Below, one piece after another: positions 17,902 to 25,175 of a DNA stretch of 64,000 nt (position 1 is its first letter; each line of letters begins with the position of its first letter). Made by a program: the position numbers and the translations under genes. Under the pieces are notes generated by a model, which ran no database searches, was not told the origin of the DNA, and was given only the letters and a program-made list of their open reading frames with translations. Origin of the DNA: Thauera sp. JM12B12 (lineage in GTDB: Bacteria > Pseudomonadota > Gammaproteobacteria > Burkholderiales > Rhodocyclaceae). The stretch spans positions 4,107,390-4,171,389 of the forward strand of contig NZ_CP154859.1 of NCBI RefSeq assembly GCF_039614725.1, given 5' to 3'.

Positions 17902-18830
17902 CCGGCCGTCTCGCGCGGCCGATCACCCATTTCACCGGAGGAGCAGCGCCTGGTCGACCAGTTCTGGGAAGAATCACTGACATATCTCGGTCAGTACTTG
18001 CGGGCCTTGGAAACCCCGACGGGCGAGTGCAAGGATTCCGCAGAGGCGACGATTCAAACGTATGACGCGGCGACCGGCCCTTGCTGACGGACTACTACCG
18101 CAAGCTGGGCGGCGAGATCGGCGCAGCAGGCCTGGAGCTCAATGAGAACTTCGTCGCCGTGACGTCCCGCACCGATACCAGCGTGCACTGGAGCCGCGAC
18201 GTGAGCATCAAGGGGCTGCCGACGCTGTGGTCCTCGGTCGGCTGGATCCCGTTCTATGCGGAGAACCCGGATGCCGGCGCCGACCGCTTCCGCGGCGGCT
18301 ATCTCTACGCCGAGCTGATGGGACCGTGGGGCAACCTGCGCATCAAGCAGATCGATGGCGAGACGGTTGGGGCAGAGATCGGCATGACGGTGCAGCTGTT
18401 CAATACCTCGTACCCCTTCCACTATCACCACCCGCAGGAAATCTACATGACACTGACCAAGCCTCAGTGCATCGACCAGAACAAGTACATGGTCATGCAC
18501 TGGGACAGCCACGAGTTCGACCACGAGCGTCGCGCCGATGGATGGACGGTGAACATCGACGGCTCGGATGGACGCTGGAAGAAATGGTTCGCCAACCAGG
18601 ACCCGAGCCACGAGTGGCTGACCTACTTCGAGCGCAACGCGATTCACGCCTTCCACGCGAAGGAAGGCTGCAATCAGACGATCGAGAACTCGGGACTGGT
18701 CACGGTGTGGGCACGCTCCACTGCGCAGGACAACGAACAGTCGACGCGGCTCTGCAAGTCACCAGGCGGAGGCAAGGTCATGCAACCCGACGACACGGCG
18801 GTATGCGAACTGCGCGACTGGAAACCCTGA
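17902..18830 (+). pseudogene. dddY: DMSP lyase DddY remnant: 5'-truncated and frameshifted
   Basis: From 18081 a 249-codon frame carries the DddY cupin core: [10 protein letters not shown] with H116, E120 and Y122 (numbered from TTG 18081), and a histidine in ERNAIHAF at 189. The spacings (+4, +6, +73) equal those I recall for Zn ligands H265, E269, H338 and base Y271 of Acinetobacter DddY, an offset of 149. The missing upstream protein continues in another frame at 17902-18080 ([19 protein letters not shown], ending at a TGA just past 18080), so a one-base shift splits the gene. About 100 N-terminal residues including the signal peptide are absent, and no start codon or ribosome site is visible. 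A sequencing error could explain the shift but not the missing 5' end. Confidence 0.8.
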
Positions 18831-18840
18831 TTCAGCTGAC

Positions 18841-18876
18841 GGTTGGGCGGTACCGAGAATACAAAACCGCCCAACC
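18841..18876. terminator. Hairpin between convergent dddY remnant and SDR gene
   Basis: GGTTGGGCGGT (18841-18851) pairs perfectly with ACCGCCCAACC (18866-18876) around a 14-nt loop. No T-run follows in either direction, so as an intrinsic terminator it is imperfect. Its place just after the dddY stop and before the convergent SDR stop fits a bidirectional transcription barrier. Confidence 0.45.
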
Positions 18877-18979
18877 GCGCGCGAATTGCAGGCTCAGGTC
18901 TTTCACTCGCCCGCTCCGCCGGGCAGCCGGGAAAAGCCGCTAACGGCGGGCGGGTCAAATGCGGGAAATCACGACGCCT

Positions 18980-19732
18980 TCACCCGACGGTATAGCCACC
19001 ATCCACGACGATCTCCTGCCCGAAGATGTTCTTTGCAGCATCCGAGGCCAGGAACACCGAAAGCTCGGCAATATCCTCCGGCTGACCGAATGCGCCGGGC
19101 ATGAGCCGGGAATTGATCTTCTCCGCGACCGCACCCAGGACCTCGGGCGGCAGTCCGACCGTTCCCCACAGCGGCGTGCCGATCGGGCCCGGTGCGATGG
19201 AATTGACCCGGATGCCCTGGGGTGCGAGCTCTGCGGCCAGGGTCTGGGAGAGGGACTTCAGCGCCGCCTTGCTGGCACTGTAGATGGCCAGACCGGGAAA
19301 GCCGACCTGGGTGAGGAAGGTGGTGATGAACTGGATCGATCCGCCCTTGCGGATGTGGGGCACGAACAGGCGCGCGGTTTCCGCCGCGCCGAAGAGATTG
19401 ACCGAGAACTGGGTGTTGAAGGCTTCGGCGGTGCTGTCCTCGAAAGACACGACGCGCGCAATACCGGCGTTCGGGACGACGACATCCACGCCGCCATGGG
19501 CGCGGACGGCTTCATCGACCAGGCGCTTCAGGTCTTCGGGCTTCGTCACATCGCCCGCCACCGCCTTGACCTCGCCGGAAAAGCTCGCCTCCAGCGCCTT
19601 CAGGCTGTCGAGATTGCGCGCAAACGCGACGACCCGGGCGCCCTCTTCCACGTATTTCTCGACGATCGATTTTCCGATCCCGCTGCTGGCGCCGGTGACG
19701 ACTGCGACCTTGCCTTCAAGCTTTCTTGCCAT
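18980..19732 (-). CDS. Classical short-chain dehydrogenase/reductase
   Basis: 250 residues from ATG 19732 (MARKLEGKVAVVTG), with AGGAGCGAGAC upstream. It has TGASSGIG (cofactor site), NAG (PNAGIARV), the YSASK catalytic motif and the PGPIGTPLW segment, ending VVDGGYTVG. NAD(P)-dependent oxidoreductase of unknown substrate. It is convergent with the acu/ddd genes and not obviously part of them. Confidence 0.88.
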   Translation of the reverse strand: MARKLEGKVAVVTGASSGIGKSIVEKYVEEGARVVAFARNLDSLKALEASFSGEVKAVAGDVTKPEDLKRLVDEAVRAHGGVDVVVPNAGIARVVSFEDSTAEAFNTQFSVNLFGAAETARLFVPHIRKGGSIQFITTFLTQVGFPGLAIYSASKAALKSLSQTLAAELAPQGIRVNSIAPGPIGTPLWGTVGLPPEVLGAVAEKINSRLMPGAFGQPEDIAELSVFLASDAAKNIFGQEIVVDGGYTVG

Positions 19733-19833
19733 GTCTCGCTCCTGAAATGATCCCGAGCCCGGGGTCGTGGAAGCGTGTTTGAAACGAAAGCAATTCTCGT
19801 TGACGCTGATCAAGACGGTCCGGCGCCGCAGGC

Positions 19834-20154
19834 TCAGGGCACCAGCCTCAGGCCGACGAACAGGGTGAGCAGGGCCAGCGCCATGCAGCCCCCCGCCCAC
19901 CAGCCCGCGCCCCGCGCGGTCCTGGCGAAGAACCCGAGCGGCGCGAGCCCGACGAAGATCATCGTCACGCCAAAGTGCACCGCATCGCCGTCGAACAGCG
20001 GCCCGGCCATGCCGAAGCGCGTCGAACGCGCCGGCGCGTACGCCGTGACGACCGCCAGCACCCCCAGGGCCACGACCGTCAGGCTGATGAGGGCAAAGAG
20101 AAAGCGCGCGAGCGGATCGGGCCGTCGCTTGTCGGTCGTCTGCTGATCAGGCAT
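19834..20154 (-). CDS. Small three-helix membrane protein
   Basis: 106 residues from ATG 20154 (MPDQQTTDKRRPDPLARF). Three hydrophobic segments are visible (FLFALISLTVVALGVLAVV, HFGVTMIFVGLAPLGFF, WWAGGCMALALLTLFVGL). No recognised family. It is upstream of the SDR gene on the same strand, about 100 nt away, and may be expressed with it. Confidence 0.55.
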   Translation of the reverse strand: MPDQQTTDKRRPDPLARFLFALISLTVVALGVLAVVTAYAPARSTRFGMAGPLFDGDAVHFGVTMIFVGLAPLGFFARTARGAGWWAGGCMALALLTLFVGLRLVP

Positions 20155-20230
20155 CGCCACAGCACCCCGGTTTGCGCCCACCCGGCGCGGCCGCTGCGTC
20201 GCTGACACGGCTCAGGGACGCGGTGTCACC

Positions 20231-20305
20231 GACCGGCACATTGGAGCCAGTTGATGATCGACACAATGGAGCCAACGCGTGATCGGCACCTAGAGGCCAG
20301 GCCGT
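20231..20305. repeat. Three 25-bp tandem repeats, possible IS21-family end remnant
   Basis: Units at 20231-20255, 20256-20280 and 20281-20305 each begin GA(T/C)CG(G/A)CAC and contain (A)TGGAGCCA or a variant, and a fourth partial unit begins at 20306. Read on the minus strand, TGGCTCCATTGTGTCGATCA resembles the repeated terminal sites of IS21-family elements (IS408/IS1162 group) as I remember them. No istA/istB frame is present. The rest of 20209-20446 holds no gene. Confidence 0.5.
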
Positions 20306-20446
20306 GATCGGTATCAAGCAGTAGCTCCACGTCACGATCAAGTGAAAGTTCTCGAACTGGGTGACCGGCCCAGATCTAGACAACATCGGTCAGCAATCTG
20401 GTGGAAGGTTGGCTTCTCGCAGTTATTGATGTGAAACTCGCAGGGG

Positions 20447-21190
20447 CTATCCCCCAAACACCAACGGTTCCGGGACCTCAAAGCGCACATCGCCGTTGAA
20501 GATCACCTGCCAGCCGCGCTCATTGCGGGTAAAGGTCATTGGTGGTGACACATCCGCCGCCACCGGTTCGCCCTTGATGAACAGGATGCGGAGTTTCGCG
20601 GGCTGCTTGCTGTCGTTGGTCCAGCGCAACTCCACGGTGGCCGTGCCGTCATACCCGCGCCTGATCACCCATACCTCGCATTCGCGCGCAGCTGAGTAGG
20701 CGGGTTCGCAGGGCGCCGTCGTGCGTGCATGGAAGGGCGTGCCGGGAATGACCGCATCCACCTTGGCCGAAACAGGCTTCAGCGGCTTGCCCGTAATGGC
20801 GACCGAGAGCTTGAAATTGCTGGTCTCGTTGCGCCGGGCCGCCGAGCGCATCAGGAACACGCGGATCGTGTAGAGCCCGTCATCCGGCAGCAGGCCCGAG
20901 AAACGGTTGCCGTTCAACTCGCCGATGGCCATCGCCGCGTCATTGGATCCCGGCGGCAGAAGGTTGAAATAATTGGCACCGTTGCTGCCCGTCAGGCTCA
21001 CGTTCAAGGTCTGCCCGGCGCCGGCACGTAACCGATAGTCGATGTAACGGCGCCCCTCGATGCTGCCGGTAATCACGATACTGCTCTTGCCCTTGGGAAA
21101 CTGCACGGCGCTGACGGTGCGGTCGGCATCGGTGGCTACGGCCGTCGCGGAGGCAAACGCCATCAGCAACAGCAGAAGAAAGCGGATCAT
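20447..21190 (-). CDS. Secreted protein with PliG-like (g-type lysozyme inhibitor) domain
   Basis: 247 residues with a clear signal peptide (MIRFLLLLLMAFASATAVA). Residues 25-135 (VQFPKGKSSIVITGSI..., YRLRAGAGQTLNVSL, GLYTIRVFLMRSAARRNETSNFKLSV) follow the pattern of E. coli PliG, the periplasmic inhibitor of goose-type lysozyme, including the ARR/KN-T segment near the domain end. A 110-residue C-terminal domain with two cysteines is extra. Its start overlaps the META lipoprotein's stop by ATGA, so the pair is co-translated. Inhibitor function is inference from domain resemblance. Confidence 0.7.
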   Translation of the reverse strand: MIRFLLLLLMAFASATAVATDADRTVSAVQFPKGKSSIVITGSIEGRRYIDYRLRAGAGQTLNVSLTGSNGANYFNLLPPGSNDAAMAIGELNGNRFSGLLPDDGLYTIRVFLMRSAARRNETSNFKLSVAITGKPLKPVSAKVDAVIPGTPFHARTTAPCEPAYSAARECEVWVIRRGYDGTATVELRWTNDSKQPAKLRILFIKGEPVAADVSPPMTFTRNERGWQVIFNGDVRFEVPEPLVFGG

Positions 21191-21648
21191 CGGATCGTTT
21201 CCTTACTTGTAATGGGCGCCCACTCGTAGATGCCGCCATCGGCCATCAATGACAGAAACAGCTTGCCGTCCTTGAGCAAGTAGCCACGCACATGGGGCAA
21301 GTCGCGCGCAACGCGCTCGTCCAGGTGCGGTGGCGGGCAGCGCGCGCGGGTGGCGGCGATGGGGCCGAACTGGATTGACCCGGAACGACCGTCGCTTGCC
21401 GCCGTAGCATCGTAACGCCCCATGCCGCGGTTGCAATCCAGTCGCAGGTTGGCTTGCCCATCGGAGCCAAACTGCAAGGTGAACCGCTCGGGCGCGTTGA
21501 TCTTCGTCGTGCCTTGGGTGTCGTCCATCGACTGGATCGCCACCAGTTGCCATGCAGTTCCGCCCAGGCCGAGGCCGAGCGGCTGTGGCCCCGATGAGGC
21601 GCAGCCGGCAAGGAGGAGTATCGCGAGGGCTGACCGTCCGATGCGCAT
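21187..21648 (-). CDS. META/HslJ-domain lipoprotein
   Basis: 153 residues from ATG 21648. A lipoprotein signal with lipobox LLAGC is at about 14-18. The META domain follows: GTAWQLVAIQSMD, FTLQFGSDGQANLRLDCNRG, and a C-terminal LFLSLMADGGIYEW strand. Such proteins are envelope-associated and often stress-linked (HslJ, lysozyme-inhibitor neighbours). It overlaps the PliG-like gene by 4 nt, giving a two-gene envelope operon. Confidence 0.8.
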   Translation of the reverse strand: MRIGRSALAILLLAGCASSGPQPLGLGLGGTAWQLVAIQSMDDTQGTTKINAPERFTLQFGSDGQANLRLDCNRGMGRYDATAASDGRSGSIQFGPIAATRARCPPPHLDERVARDLPHVRGYLLKDGKLFLSLMADGGIYEWAPITSKETIR

Positions 21649-21856
21649 ATGGCGGCCGTAACCCCAGCGCCGACTTTTCAATTCCGGCGCAGAGCGGCAT
21701 CTGCGGGCGTCAGGGGCCCGGTCTTTCATTGACTCACTCCTAGCCGTCTGTATCCGACCCGGAGCCGCCTGATGACATTCTCAAGCGCGACGGCAGCATG
21801 CAGGTCGTCAAGCTGCCGCCCATGTGGACTTTTGAAACTACCCGATCTGCATTGAT

Positions 21857-22138
21857 TCAAATACGCAATTCTTGCAAGACTTCGGGGTGAGCAACGGCAA
21901 CACGGAGCAGCGTCTTGGCGGCACCCGTGGGCGAGCGACGACCCTGCTCCCACTCCTGGAGCGTTCTGGAGGACACGCCAAGGAGCTCCGCAAAGGCTTG
22001 CTGAGACAAACCCGTCTTTGCGCGAGCCTGAGCTGCTTCGGGCAACTCGACACGCGTGGTGCGCACGGCCTCGCCACGTCTCATTTGCTTGACGGACTCA
22101 AGCAAATCCTGCTGGAACTTTTCGATCTCAGAGGGCAT
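21857..22138 (-). CDS. XRE-type antitoxin (HigA-like)
   Basis: 93 residues. The helix-turn-helix is at 40-66 (KTGLSQQAFAELLGVSSRTL then QEWEQGRRSPTGAAKTLL), the usual pattern of HigA-type antitoxins encoded after their toxin. It overlaps the toxin gene by 11 nt. It should neutralise the toxin and repress the operon through the palindrome at 22445-22475. Confidence 0.85.
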   Translation of the reverse strand: MPSEIEKFQQDLLESVKQMRRGEAVRTTRVELPEAAQARAKTGLSQQAFAELLGVSSRTLQEWEQGRRSPTGAAKTLLRVAVAHPEVLQELRI

Positions 22139-22442
22139 CTTCGACTCCTTGCTTCAACTCCGCCAAGAAGGACGTGGGGAGATTGTCGAACTTGGCTTTC
22201 TTGTAGACGATCAACAACCAAATGGTCTCGGTGTTCGCGTTGAAGTAGATGACCCTGGCACCGCCGCGTTTTCCTTGTCCCGCAGATGTCCAACGCACCT
22301 TACGGCAGCCGCCACTTCCCCGGATGACGTCACCGGCTTCTGGATTGGCCGCGATCCAGTTGATGAACTCAACGCGCTCGACTTCCGACCAGACTTCGCT
22401 GGCATAGCGTTGGAAGATAGCGGTTTCAGCAACTGTTCTCAC
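22128..22442 (-). CDS. RelE/HigB-superfamily toxin
   Basis: 104 residues from GTG 22442 (VRTVAETAIFQRYASEVWSE). An upstream TTG at 22460 lies inside the operator and is less likely. The features EFINWIAANPEAGDVIRGSGGCRKVRW and GKRGGARVIYFNA then WLLIVYKKAKFDNL (each a recognisable family block) mark the RelE-like mRNA interferase group that is paired with XRE antitoxins. Toxin-first order is typical of higBA. Confidence 0.85.
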   Translation of the reverse strand: MRTVAETAIFQRYASEVWSEVERVEFINWIAANPEAGDVIRGSGGCRKVRWTSAGQGKRGGARVIYFNANTETIWLLIVYKKAKFDNLPTSFLAELKQGVEDAL

Positions 22443-22444
22443 CC

Positions 22445-22475
22445 GCGCAATGTACGTCAATGACGTATATTGCGC
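22445..22475. promoter_or_regulatory. 31-bp palindromic operator of the toxin-antitoxin operon
   Basis: GCGCAAT-x-TACGTCA-x-TGACGTA-x-ATTGCGC is symmetric about base 22460, with only the central base and two arm positions unpaired. It ends 3 nt before the toxin GTG. Antitoxins of this type bind such palindromes over their own promoter. The extreme length of the symmetry makes cooperative dimer binding likely. Confidence 0.8.
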
Positions 22476-22855
22476 AAGCGGTGAAGGCGGATTTGTCGAG
22501 AGGAAGTGCCGGCCACAACTGGAATCCGGATGCCCAGAGTGAAGACAGTGGGCCGTGCAAAATGGCGATCAGCGCAGACCGAGTACTTGTCGAAGGCCGA
22601 TGACCAGTCCCAGATCGGTTACCCGCCGTTCGCGTTGGAGGAAATTTCTCAGCCGCTATGTCTCCTGATTGCCGAATGTGTGAGTTCGCGTTGAACGCCC
22701 CCACCCACTACCGTTGGTTGAACGCCCGAACATAGCGCACTTAACTTGTCCCACTCGGCGCGCCCCTGATTCCGGGCACCGGTGCAATGTGCAAAGCTTC
22801 GCCCCGCCGCCGCGATTCCATGGCGGCGCCCAGGCATCCCGCACGGACCGCAAGC
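22476..22855. other. 380-bp gap without a supported gene
   Basis: Only short, poorly composed frames occur here on either strand. It should contain the promoters of the toxin-antitoxin operon (left end) and possibly of the HEAGH protein gene (right end). No repeat or RNA structure stood out. Confidence 0.5.
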
Positions 22856-23506
22856 ATGACCACACTGACCCCCGCCCAGCGCCGCGCCACCTGCATCCAC
22901 GAAGCCGGCCACGCGGTGGCGTTCGCGCTGGGCGGCGTGTCGGTCTATCGGCTGGAAGTGGCGGACGAAGGCGCCGAGGCCTGGCGCACCGACATCCGCA
23001 ACGGACGCATGTGCACCGGCCTGTGGGGACTGTGCGAGAAGGCGGACCTGGTGCTGCCGCGGCAATTCCTGCGCTGGCTGATGAACGAGGGCTGCCTGCA
23101 CCCGGACGGCCGGGGCCACCCGCAGTTGTTGCAGCGCCCCGAGGGGCGGGCGCAGGTGGAAGGCTTCAGCGCGCGGCTGCAGCGCGAGATCCGCGCGCAG
23201 ATGGTGGGCCTGATGGCCGGGCCGGCGGCCGAGCAGATCTTCACGGGCGAGGCGGTGCGCCTGTGCCCGGCGGGCGAGTTCGATGAAGTGCGGCAGGCCG
23301 AGGATCTGTCCTGGCTGCTGCCGGCGCGCGATGCGTTCGACCACGCGGCCGCGCTGACGGTGCTCACCTTGCGGCGGCCGGATGTATGGGCCGTGGTCGA
23401 GCGCGTGGCGCACGAACTCGAGCGCGCGGGCACGCTCACCCAGGGCCTGCGCGGGCTGCTGCCCACCGCCTTGCCCGACTGGCCGCCCGGCGGCGCAGCG
23501 GTTTAG
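22856..23506 (+). CDS. Stand-alone M41 (FtsH protease-domain)-like protein
   Basis: 216 residues from ATG 22856. An HEAGH zinc motif lies at 15-19 (CIHEAGHAVAFALGG), as in the protease domain of FtsH, and the helical segment QMVGLMAGPAAEQIFTGE recalls the M41 pattern around the third metal ligand. There is no AAA+ or membrane domain. Proteins of this form occur in phage and island contexts with unknown substrates. Whether it cleaves peptides is inference. Confidence 0.65.
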   Translation: MTTLTPAQRRATCIHEAGHAVAFALGGVSVYRLEVADEGAEAWRTDIRNGRMCTGLWGLCEKADLVLPRQFLRWLMNEGCLHPDGRGHPQLLQRPEGRAQVEGFSARLQREIRAQMVGLMAGPAAEQIFTGEAVRLCPAGEFDEVRQAEDLSWLLPARDAFDHAAALTVLTLRRPDVWAVVERVAHELERAGTLTQGLRGLLPTALPDWPPGGAAV

Positions 23507-23527
23507 CGCAGCGGCGCGAGGCCTCGC

Positions 23528-24208
23528 CTACCGCCCCACCCAGCCGCCACAGACCGGAAACACCTGGCCAACGAAGCAGTCCGCCGCGCTGCTGCACAGG
23601 TAGGCGGCAAACAGCGCATCCTCGCGCGCCGACACCAGCCGGCCCAGCGGCACTTCGCGCGCCAGCCGCTCCTGGAAGCGCGGGTTGGCCTGCACCTCGG
23701 GCGGGAAGTAGGTCGGGTTGTCGACGAAGTTCTGCGCGACCGCATTGACCTGCACGTTGTGCGCCGCCAGCTCCACGCCGATGGCCTGCACATAGGCCAG
23801 TTGCGCGCCGCGCGCGGCGCTGTAGGTGGAGGCGCGCTTCATGCCGCGCAGGGCCGACGCGCTGCCCATCACCAGGATCTTGCCGGCGCGGCGCTCGACC
23901 ATGGCGGGCGCGACGGCGCGGACCAGGCGCGGCAGCGGGTCGACCAGCGCGGCGAAGACGTCGCGCCATTCGGCCTCGGCGACCTCGAGCGCCGCGGTCG
24001 ATGGGGCCGTGATGGCGAGGTTGGCGACGAGGACGTCGATGCGCCCGGCCGCGTGGACGATGCGCTCGGCGGCATCGGCCTCGACGAGCTCATCGGCGCT
24101 GGCGATCACCTCTGCGCCCTGCTCCGCGAAGACCTCGCACAGCACGGGGCCCATGAAGGCGGTCGCCTGGGTGATGAGGACGCGCTTGCCGGCCAGTGCG
24201 TTTTCCAT
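23528..24208 (-). CDS. Halohydrin dehalogenase-type SDR homologue
   Basis: 226 residues with an SDR fold but without the cofactor motif TGxxxGxG and without YxxxK. Instead T13-QATA-F18-M-G20 fits the halohydrin dehalogenase signature T-x4-F-x-G, where the aromatic residue fills the nucleotide site and shapes the halide pocket. S116-x12-Y129-x3-R133 fits the catalytic S-x12-Y-x3-R. The region STYSAARGAQLAY and the later NPTYFPPEVQANP align with HheC (STYTSARAG; SPYFYPTE). These enzymes convert vicinal haloalcohols to epoxides and use nucleophiles to reopen them. It lies 142 nt after an alpha/beta hydrolase gene. A non-dehalogenase atypical SDR remains possible. Confidence 0.75.
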   Translation of the reverse strand: MENALAGKRVLITQATAFMGPVLCEVFAEQGAEVIASADELVEADAAERIVHAAGRIDVLVANLAITAPSTAALEVAEAEWRDVFAALVDPLPRLVRAVAPAMVERRAGKILVMGSASALRGMKRASTYSAARGAQLAYVQAIGVELAAHNVQVNAVAQNFVDNPTYFPPEVQANPRFQERLAREVPLGRLVSAREDALFAAYLCSSAADCFVGQVFPVCGGWVGR

Positions 24209-24350
24209 GATCCGTTCCCTCGCATGTTTGCAGCGCGCGCGAATGCAGGCTGCGTTCCCTTACTTATAGCAAGCGGGCGCGCCCTCGGCTGGCGATCGCG
24301 GCGCGCGCGGTGGCGAAGCGGCGGACACGCTGGCGGGTCGGGCTTCCGGC

Positions 24351-25154
24351 TCAGGGCAGCGTGCTGACGAAGGCTCTGACCATGGCGATGACTTCGGCCT
24401 CACGCTCGCGATGCGGCACATGCCGCGTATCGGGCATGAGCGCCAGCCGCGCCGTGCCGCCGCCGAGTTCGGCGATCAGCCTGGGATGCGCGGACGAGCC
24501 GTATTCGTCGTCGATGCCGTGAATGACCAGCGTCGGACACGCGACCTGCGGCAGCACGGAGCGCAGGGACCAGCTCGCAAACGCCGGGGCCAGCCAGGAT
24601 TCGATCCAGGCGTCGAGCACCCAGCGCGCCTTGTCGCCGTGGTAGCGCTTGAGCCGATCGACCTGGCCGGGGTCCTTGAACAGTTCGCGTGCATCCTCGA
24701 GCCCCTCGACGGTGCGGTCCTCGACGAAGGCCTGGGCGGATTCGGTGATCAGGGCGACGCAGGCCGCGCCGTGGTGCGCGGCGCAATTCACCGCCATGCC
24801 ACCGCCCACGCTGTGGCCGAAGACGATGAAGCGCGCGATGCCGAGCTGGCGGAGCACGGCGGCGAAGTCGCCTTCGGCCTCGCGGGCGATGAAGTCCAGG
24901 GCCAGCGTGCCCGGATGCGCGTCGGACTTGCCGAAGCCGAGGCGGTCGTAGGCGACCACCTGGCGGCCGGTGGCCTTGCACAGCGCCGCGGGAAACCCGC
25001 GCCACAGCTCGACGCTGCCGAGCGAGTCGTGCAGCAGCACGATGGGTGCCAGGTGCGAGGGCACCTCGGGCGACCAGGTGCGGACGAACAGACGGCCGTG
25101 CTGGCCATCGACCGCGGTGTCCTGGCTCGTGGTGTGTTGGTGTCTCGTGCTCAT
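24351..25154 (-). CDS. Alpha/beta-hydrolase fold enzyme
   Basis: 267 residues. The oxyanion loop is HDSLGS (42-47), the nucleophile elbow GHSVGG has S115, an acid lies in HGIDDEYGS and a histidine in PDTRHVPH. A serine nucleophile excludes haloalkane dehalogenases, which use Asp. Substrate unknown. It starts 21 nt after telA and precedes the halohydrin dehalogenase-like gene on the same strand, so a shared transcript is likely. Confidence 0.85.
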   Translation of the reverse strand: MSTRHQHTTSQDTAVDGQHGRLFVRTWSPEVPSHLAPIVLLHDSLGSVELWRGFPAALCKATGRQVVAYDRLGFGKSDAHPGTLALDFIAREAEGDFAAVLRQLGIARFIVFGHSVGGGMAVNCAAHHGAACVALITESAQAFVEDRTVEGLEDARELFKDPGQVDRLKRYHGDKARWVLDAWIESWLAPAFASWSLRSVLPQVACPTLVIHGIDDEYGSSAHPRLIAELGGGTARLALMPDTRHVPHREREAEVIAMVRAFVSTLP

Positions 25155-25175
25155 TTCAGGAGATTCGGAGGGTAG

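Noticed and set aside
18081..18830. Intact 249-residue cupin gene starting at TTG 18081
   Set aside because: No ribosome site is present, homology continues upstream in another frame, and the protein would lack the signal peptide and about 150 residues of DddY. Treated as a pseudogene.
24351..25154. Haloalkane dehalogenase as partner of the HHDH-like enzyme
   Set aside because: The nucleophile is Ser (GHSVGG), not the Asp of haloalkane dehalogenases.
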